NCBI RefSeq assembly: GCF_038419845.1
Contig: NZ_JBCAQT010000004.1
Coordinates: 124,001-188,000 of the forward strand
Source: Marinimicrobium sp038419845
GTDB lineage: Bacteria > Pseudomonadota > Gammaproteobacteria > Pseudomonadales > Cellvibrionaceae
Direction: 5' to 3'
DNA length: 64,000 nt
Translations under genes and position numbers: made by a program
In this document: positions 59,493 through 64,000 of the stretch, piece by piece
Position numbering within the stretch: position 1 is the stretch's first letter
Layout of the letters: each line of letters begins with the position of its first letter
The notes under the pieces: generated by a model
The model's input: only the letters and a program-made list of their open reading frames with translations
Databases searched by the model: none
Told to the model about the DNA's origin: nothing

Positions 59493-61424
59493 TTATTGGC
59501 GGACCAGTTTGAGCGCCCAGTCCCGCCCGGCCAGCGCCGTACCGCCGGGGAAGGCCTCAAGCTCAATCACGCCATCCGCCGTCGCGGTCACAGTCGTCGG
59601 CTCCTGCCACTGCCCCTGTAGCGGATCAAACCAGCGCAGAGTGTAGGACTCGTCCGGGCTGAAACCACTGAGCGCCGGTGCCACCGAGGCGTTCTCGAAG
59701 TAAAGCAGGGCCAGATCCGCCTCGGCGGTGCGCATCATGTAGGACCAGCCATCCAGCCCGTCTTCCGGCGCATCGGGCGCTTTGCGCGGGGCAATGTCGT
59801 CGGTGGCGGGAATCAGCTCCTGATAGCGCGTCCCTTCGGATAACATGAACGTGTGCAGATGCTGCATGTAGTTCGCCGACTCGTAGCGCAGCGCGTCCCA
59901 GATATGGGGCCGGGCGCCGTCGGGCTCCCCGGTGGTGGTAATGTCATAGGCGGCGGTGCCGTGCACGTGCCCGGCCAGGCCACCCGAAAGCACGGAGCCG
60001 AACATCTGCGCCCGGGCAAAATAATTGTCCCGCTGCGAGTTGGGCGGCGGCTCCTCGCCGCCGGGTTTGTTGATCTCGTGCAGCCAGCCGGTGTAATAGG
60101 GCTCGAAGTTGATCGTGGGCCGGGGCGGGTCCTCGAGGAAGAACTGCGCTTCCAGGTTCTCTCCCACCCGATGGTCGCGCGGCTTGTTGCCCACGCTGTG
60201 CATATCCAGCCAGGGGACCTCGTCGCCGGAACCCAGAGTGGTGTGCGTGGCCCGGTCGATCAGCACCGTATGGATCTGACCGAAGGGCGGGCGACCGTAG
60301 GTTTCCAGGTGATAGGTCAACGCCTCGTTGAACTGATCGGCGGTGAGGCTGAAGTCCTCCGGCACCCAGTCCAGGTGAATGCCGCTGAACACAAAGTTGT
60401 AGGCGCCGTAGCGGGCAATCAGGTACTGGGCGTAGCGGGCGAAACTTTCCTTGAAATCAAAATAGGCATCCCAGGAGGGCCCCACATCGCGCCGCACGGT
60501 TTCCAGCAGGGGCACAAAGCCCACCTCGGACAGGTGCGCCATTTTCTTGTCCAGGCTCTGGAAATAGGCCGGCGTCAGGCGATTGAAATCCGATACCCCG
60601 GCGTGCTCCTCCGAGGGCGCAAACGGCAGGTGACCGTACTCATCGCGCATGTTCTTGGCGGTGAAGGTGCCCCAGTAACTGACGCCCCCGGAGGCATCGG
60701 TGCCCTGCTCGTCGGAGACGTCATACCCGAATTTTTCCCAGGCGTTGCGCAGATAAATGCCGTTCTCGTCCGCATAGGTGCTCGGGTTCAGGTCCGCCTC
60801 CCAATTCGGGAAGGCGGCAATCATGCTGACCGAGTTGAAGCCCTGGTTCTTGCGGTAATTGACCGCATCTTCAAAGCCGATGCCCGGGCCCGGATCGTAG
60901 TCGTCCGAGGTGGCGGCGTCGCGGAAGGGCAGTCGCCAAGTGGAGCCGGCCAGCCAGGTGTCGCCCACCATAAAATAGGGCGTGCCGTCGGCATACTCCA
61001 GCGCGTGGCCGTTCTCGCTCACACCGACAAAGCCGCGCCGGTTGGGATTCTCCCGCTTTTCCGCCTCGCTCCAGCCGGTGGCCGTAAAGCCCCCCTGGCG
61101 GTCATTCAGTCCGGCGTCTTCCGGCTGATTGGACTCCAGCTCCCAGGTCCACTCGCCCGGTTCGGTGGCCACCAGGCGCACCACGAAGCGGTTGCCGCCG
61201 TCCCAGAAGCCGTAAACCCGCTTGTCAAAATCCGGGCCTTTGAGACGCACCCAGACGTCCACCTCGGTATAGGGGTTGTCGTAGGGATTCTCGGCGTGGA
61301 AGACCAACTGCTGCATCTCCCAGGTGCGGACGCCAGCCTGGTCGGGCTTATCGGTAGGTGTGGAGCAGGCCACGAGAGTGAACAGCAGGAGTGCCGACAG
61401 GCACAGGCGGGAAAGACGGTTCAT
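59493..61424 (-). CDS. DUF5060/DUF4038 apiosidase-like (GH140-type) lipoprotein
   Basis: 643 residues. Lipobox LFTLVACS. The N-terminal DUF5060 beta-sandwich (about 32-125; VDVWVRLKGPDF, WTWELESNQPEDAG) is followed by a TIM barrel (about 140-540) opening with ADGTPYFMVGDTWLAG as in DUF4038/GH140 enzymes, and a C-terminal beta domain. GH140 includes an endo-apiosidase acting on rhamnogalacturonan II. Here Trp/Asp-rich segments (GIHLDWVPEDF, TINFEPYYTGW) may hold the acidic residues. Activity cannot be assigned with certainty; an endoglucanase-like role is possible. First gene of a two-gene operon with GH30. Confidence 0.75.
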   Translation of the reverse strand: MNRLSRLCLSALLLFTLVACSTPTDKPDQAGVRTWEMQQLVFHAENPYDNPYTEVDVWVRLKGPDFDKRVYGFWDGGNRFVVRLVATEPGEWTWELESNQPEDAGLNDRQGGFTATGWSEAEKRENPNRRGFVGVSENGHALEYADGTPYFMVGDTWLAGSTWRLPFRDAATSDDYDPGPGIGFEDAVNYRKNQGFNSVSMIAAFPNWEADLNPSTYADENGIYLRNAWEKFGYDVSDEQGTDASGGVSYWGTFTAKNMRDEYGHLPFAPSEEHAGVSDFNRLTPAYFQSLDKKMAHLSEVGFVPLLETVRRDVGPSWDAYFDFKESFARYAQYLIARYGAYNFVFSGIHLDWVPEDFSLTADQFNEALTYHLETYGRPPFGQIHTVLIDRATHTTLGSGDEVPWLDMHSVGNKPRDHRVGENLEAQFFLEDPPRPTINFEPYYTGWLHEINKPGGEEPPPNSQRDNYFARAQMFGSVLSGGLAGHVHGTAAYDITTTGEPDGARPHIWDALRYESANYMQHLHTFMLSEGTRYQELIPATDDIAPRKAPDAPEDGLDGWSYMMRTAEADLALLYFENASVAPALSGFSPDESYTLRWFDPLQGQWQEPTTVTATADGVIELEAFPGGTALAGRDWALKLVRQ

Positions 61425-61458
61425 AGCAACCCCTTATCAATTTACTTATGATGCTGGG

Positions 61459-61486
61459 ATACTAGCAGAACCTGCCTTAAATACAA
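61459..61486 (-). promoter_or_regulatory. Candidate promoter of the GH140/GH30 operon
   Basis: On the minus strand: TTGTAT (61481-61486), 16 bp spacer, TAGTAT (61459-61464), about 35 bp upstream of the start codon. Confidence 0.4.
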
Positions 61487-61582
61487 TGTGACAATAAGAT
61501 GGCCGCAGCCGGCAATGGCCCTCTCCTCACAGGGCACCGCCCGATCAAACTTTCTGGACAGTGCCTTATCCAAATCCGGGCC

Positions 61583-61611
61583 TTGGTCGTATTGCCCAAC
61601 TCCCGTATATT
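61583..61611 (+). promoter_or_regulatory. Candidate promoter of the uvrA-like gene
   Basis: TTGGTC (61583-61588), 17 bp spacer, TATATT (61606-61611). No SOS (LexA) box of the CTGT-N8-ACAG type was seen next to it. Confidence 0.45.
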
Positions 61612-61646
61612 GAGTCTCTCAGTCAACACCGGAGCCAGCCCCCTCT

Positions 61647-64000
61647 ATGTCCCACGATGCCATCATTGTCCGCGGCGCTCGCCAGAACAACCTCAAGAAC
61701 CTGGATCTGGATATCCCCCTGGGGGAAATGGTGGTGGTGACCGGGGTGAGCGGCTCGGGCAAGTCCACCCTGGCATTCGACACCATCTACGCCGAGGGCC
61801 AGCGCCGCTACGTGGAGACCTTCTCCGCCTACGCGCGCCAGTTTCTGGACCGGATGGACAAGCCCGCGGTGGACCTGATCGACGGCATCCCGCCGGCCAT
61901 CGCCATCGAGCAGAGCAACACGGTGCGCACCTCCCGCTCCACCGTGGGCACCATGACCGAGCTCAACGACTACCTCAAACTGCTGTTTGCCCGGCTGGCG
62001 CACCTGTATTGCCAGGGCTGCGGGCGCGAGGTGGTCAAGGACACCTCCCAGAGCGTGGTGGAGGCGCTCTACCGGGACTGGCCCGCCGACCAGCGGCTGA
62101 TGGTGTGCCTGCCCATCAAGGTGCCGGAAACCCTGAGTGACGATGAGGTCCTGCAGTTGCTGGGCCAACAGGGCTACACCCGGGTCCACCAGCGCGACGG
62201 CCACCGGGTGGAGGTGGTGCAGGACCGGCTCAAGCTGACCGACGCCAACCGGGGCCGACTGACCGAAGCCGTGGAAACCGCCCTGCACTACGGCAAGGGG
62301 CACGTGCGGGTCTACCCTATGGATGCGGACAAGCGCGTGGGCAAGCCGCAGCGTTTTTCCAGCCACCACCACTGCCCGAGCTGCGATATCGACTACCCGG
62401 AGCCCGGCCCCAGTCAATTCTCCTTCAACTCGCCCCTGGGCGCCTGCGAGAGCTGCCGGGGCTTTGGTCGCATCATTGGCGTTGACTATGGCCTGGTGAT
62501 TCCGGACGAGCGCAAAAGCCTGAAAGACGGCGCGATCAAACCGATCCAGACGCCCTCCTTCAACGAAGTCCAGCGAGACCTGATCCGCTTCGCCAAAAAG
62601 CGCGGTATTCCCATCACCAAACCCTGGGCCGAACTGAGCGAAGACCAGAAACAGTGGGTCATCCAGGGCGAAGGCGGCTGGGACAAAGGCGTCTGGTACG
62701 GCATCCGGGAGTTTTTCGACTGGCTGGAAAGCAAGTCCTACAAAATGCACATCCGGGTACTGCTGTCCAAATACCGCGCCTACACCCCCTGCAAGGAATG
62801 CGGCGGCGCTCGCCTGAAGCCCAGCTCGCTCTGGTGGCGGGTCGGCTCGTTTGAGGCCGCCGAGCAGGCGCTGACCGGCCGCGCCCGTTTTGTGCCCCAG
62901 GGCAACCAGCTGCCGAAGGAACGCTTCAACCAGTTGCCGGGCCTGAACATCGCCGATGTGATGCAACTGCCCCTGGCCCGCTGCGCCGACTTTTTTGAAA
63001 CCATGGGCAACGCCAACGCGGACGAGCCCACCCAACTCCTGCTGGAAGAAATCCGCTCGCGCCTGGGCTACCTGTGCGAAGTGGGCCTGGACTACCTGAC
63101 CCTGGACCGCCAGTCCCGCACCCTGAGCGGCGGCGAAGTGCAGCGTATCAACCTGACCACGGCGTTGGGCACCTCTCTGGTGAACACCCTGTTCGTGCTG
63201 GACGAACCCAGTACCGGCCTGCACCCGCGTGACATACAGCGGCTGGTCAAAGTGCTGCACCGCCTGCGCGATGCCGGCAACTCCCTGCTGGTGGTGGAGC
63301 ACGACCCCCAGGTGATCCTCGCCGCCGACCGTATTCTGGATATCGGCCCCGGCCCGGGCCGCCACGGCGGCAATATCGAATTCTTCGGCACGCCCAACGC
63401 ATTGATGCGCAAGGCGGGCAACCTCACCGCCCGCTACCTGAGCGGCAAGGAACAGGTGTCGAGCCCCCAGGCCATCGAGGGCGCGACAGAAAAACAGTCG
63501 TTGACCATCCACGGCGCCAGCGAACACAACCTGAAAAACATCGACGTGACCATTCCGTTGAAACAGCTGGTGTGCCTGACCGGTGTGAGCGGTTCCGGTA
63601 AATCCACCCTGATGCGCCAGATCCTCTACCCGGCGATTCTCAAACACCTGGGCGAACAGACCGAAGCACCCGGCGTGTACCAGCGCATCGACGGGCTGGA
63701 GCAGATCGACCGGGCGGTGATGGTGGACCAGAGCCCCATCGGCAAAACCACCCGCTCCACGCCCGCCACCTACGTGGGCGCCTTCGATGCCATCCGCAAA
63801 CTCTTTGTTGCCACACCGCTGGCCAAAGAGCGCGGCTATACCCCGGGCACTTTCAGTTTCAACTCCGGCAATGGCCGCTGCCCCACCTGTCAGGGCAACG
63901 GCTTCGAGCATGTGGAAATGCAGTTTCTGAGCGATGTGTACCTGCGCTGTCCGGACTGCGACGGCAAACGCTTCCGCGATGAGATTCTGGAAGTGAAACT
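61647..64000 (+). CDS. UvrA-family excinuclease ATPase, probable UvrA paralogue (5' part)
   Basis: The first 784 residues are visible; the frame runs off the window. Start ATG at 61647 (MSHDAIIVRGARQNNLKNLD). Two ABC modules: Walker A GVSGSGKSTLAFDT (about 33) and LTGVSGSGKSTLMRQ (about 645). Signature LSGGEVQRINL precedes Walker B TLFVLDEPSTGLHP. Zinc-finger pairs CQGCG, CPSCD, CKECG and CPTCQ. The region after the first module reads DGIPPAIAIEQSNTVRTSRS, unlike the GLSPAISIDQK pattern of canonical UvrA, suggesting a second, divergent UvrA. Canonical UvrA finds DNA lesions with UvrB; the role of such paralogues is less clear. Confidence 0.85.
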   Translation, partial: MSHDAIIVRGARQNNLKNLDLDIPLGEMVVVTGVSGSGKSTLAFDTIYAEGQRRYVETFSAYARQFLDRMDKPAVDLIDGIPPAIAIEQSNTVRTSRSTVGTMTELNDYLKLLFARLAHLYCQGCGREVVKDTSQSVVEALYRDWPADQRLMVCLPIKVPETLSDDEVLQLLGQQGYTRVHQRDGHRVEVVQDRLKLTDANRGRLTEAVETALHYGKGHVRVYPMDADKRVGKPQRFSSHHHCPSCDIDYPEPGPSQFSFNSPLGACESCRGFGRIIGVDYGLVIPDERKSLKDGAIKPIQTPSFNEVQRDLIRFAKKRGIPITKPWAELSEDQKQWVIQGEGGWDKGVWYGIREFFDWLESKSYKMHIRVLLSKYRAYTPCKECGGARLKPSSLWWRVGSFEAAEQALTGRARFVPQGNQLPKERFNQLPGLNIADVMQLPLARCADFFETMGNANADEPTQLLLEEIRSRLGYLCEVGLDYLTLDRQSRTLSGGEVQRINLTTALGTSLVNTLFVLDEPSTGLHPRDIQRLVKVLHRLRDAGNSLLVVEHDPQVILAADRILDIGPGPGRHGGNIEFFGTPNALMRKAGNLTARYLSGKEQVSSPQAIEGATEKQSLTIHGASEHNLKNIDVTIPLKQLVCLTGVSGSGKSTLMRQILYPAILKHLGEQTEAPGVYQRIDGLEQIDRAVMVDQSPIGKTTRSTPATYVGAFDAIRKLFVATPLAKERGYTPGTFSFNSGNGRCPTCQGNGFEHVEMQFLSDVYLRCPDCDGKRFRDEILEVK

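Noticed and set aside
59853..61451. 532-codon frame on the plus strand across the DUF5060 gene
   Set aside because: It is antisense to a lipoprotein with a good signal and domain pattern; its protein is Val/Gly/His-rich and unlike any family.
61623..63911. 762-codon open frame antisense to the uvrA-like gene
   Set aside because: The plus strand shows intact Walker, signature and zinc motifs; the minus frame is compositionally biased without domains.
1..64000. tRNA, rRNA, insertion sequences, prophage, defence systems
   Set aside because: None could be recognised: no transposase, integrase, phage structural or restriction/toxin-antitoxin gene was identified, and no tRNA-like cloverleaf was noticed by eye.

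Overview
The window is a chromosomal segment of a GC-rich gammaproteobacterium. Its gene blocks follow an order familiar from Pseudomonas (mrcA/pilMNOPQ/aroKB/damX; nuclease-rpmE-priA-SPOR-hslVU; hldE/msbA/waa; ilvE-glnE; secretion ATPase/phosphate carrier/argE/argA; folA-thyA-lgt-ptsP-rppH-HAD). The plant-polysaccharide enzymes with long poly-serine linkers and lipoprotein signals are typical of the Cellvibrionaceae (Cellvibrio, Saccharophagus, Marinimicrobium and relatives). That placement is inferred from gene content and style; no rRNA gene is present to confirm it.

Layout. 1-1580: the 3' end of a large Ig-like surface protein. 1569-9816 (minus): one long operon, pilMNOPQ-aroK-aroB-damX, with mrcA (PBP1A) divergent at 9971-12514. 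12543-19959: nuclease, rpmE, priA, an FtsN-like SPOR protein, heat-shock protease hslVU and two small genes. 20320-25755 (minus): LPS core/lipid A genes hldE, msbA, a glycosyltransferase and waaL. 25813-31700 (minus): ilvE, glnE and an orphan GspE/PilB-type ATPase. 31899-36537 (plus): a PhoU-like protein, Pit phosphate carrier, argE and argA. 36634-41885 (minus): a complete TonB energising operon (DUF3450, long ExbB, short ExbB, ExbD, TonB, TPR protein). 42167-47239 (minus): folA, thyA, lgt, ptsP, rppH. 47393-53538: HAD phosphatase, imelysin-like lipoprotein, HDAC-like deacetylase, RIO kinase, a CE15 glucuronoyl esterase and DUF1853. 53767-61424: a polysaccharide-degradation cluster of two tandem PL10 pectate lyases facing a GH30 and a DUF5060/GH140-like lipoprotein. 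61647-64000: the 5' part of a UvrA paralogue.

The genes form a mostly housekeeping backbone: cell envelope and pilus assembly, LPS core, amino-acid and nucleotide synthesis, phosphate uptake. Embedded in it is a plant cell-wall utilisation locus. Its secreted lipoprotein enzymes (pectate lyases, glucuronoyl esterase, GH30, apiosidase-like) would release pectin and glucuronoxylan fragments. The TonB/ExbB/ExbD/TPR operon is the kind of system that would power outer-membrane uptake of such fragments; that link is inference.

The most unusual non-coding signal is a family of four intergenic hairpin elements (13341-13446, 20001-20091, 20146-20256, 29794-29898). They share a fixed plan: an outer stem of 20-30 bp, an ACG...ACG core of 51-52 nt, and two small inner hairpins. 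The arms differ in sequence from copy to copy yet stay complementary within each copy. Other regulatory signals include a sigma-32-like promoter before hslVU, a Pho-box-like repeat before the phosphate operon, helically phased octamers upstream of the TonB operon, and a perfect palindrome at the probable start of transcription of the second pectate lyase.
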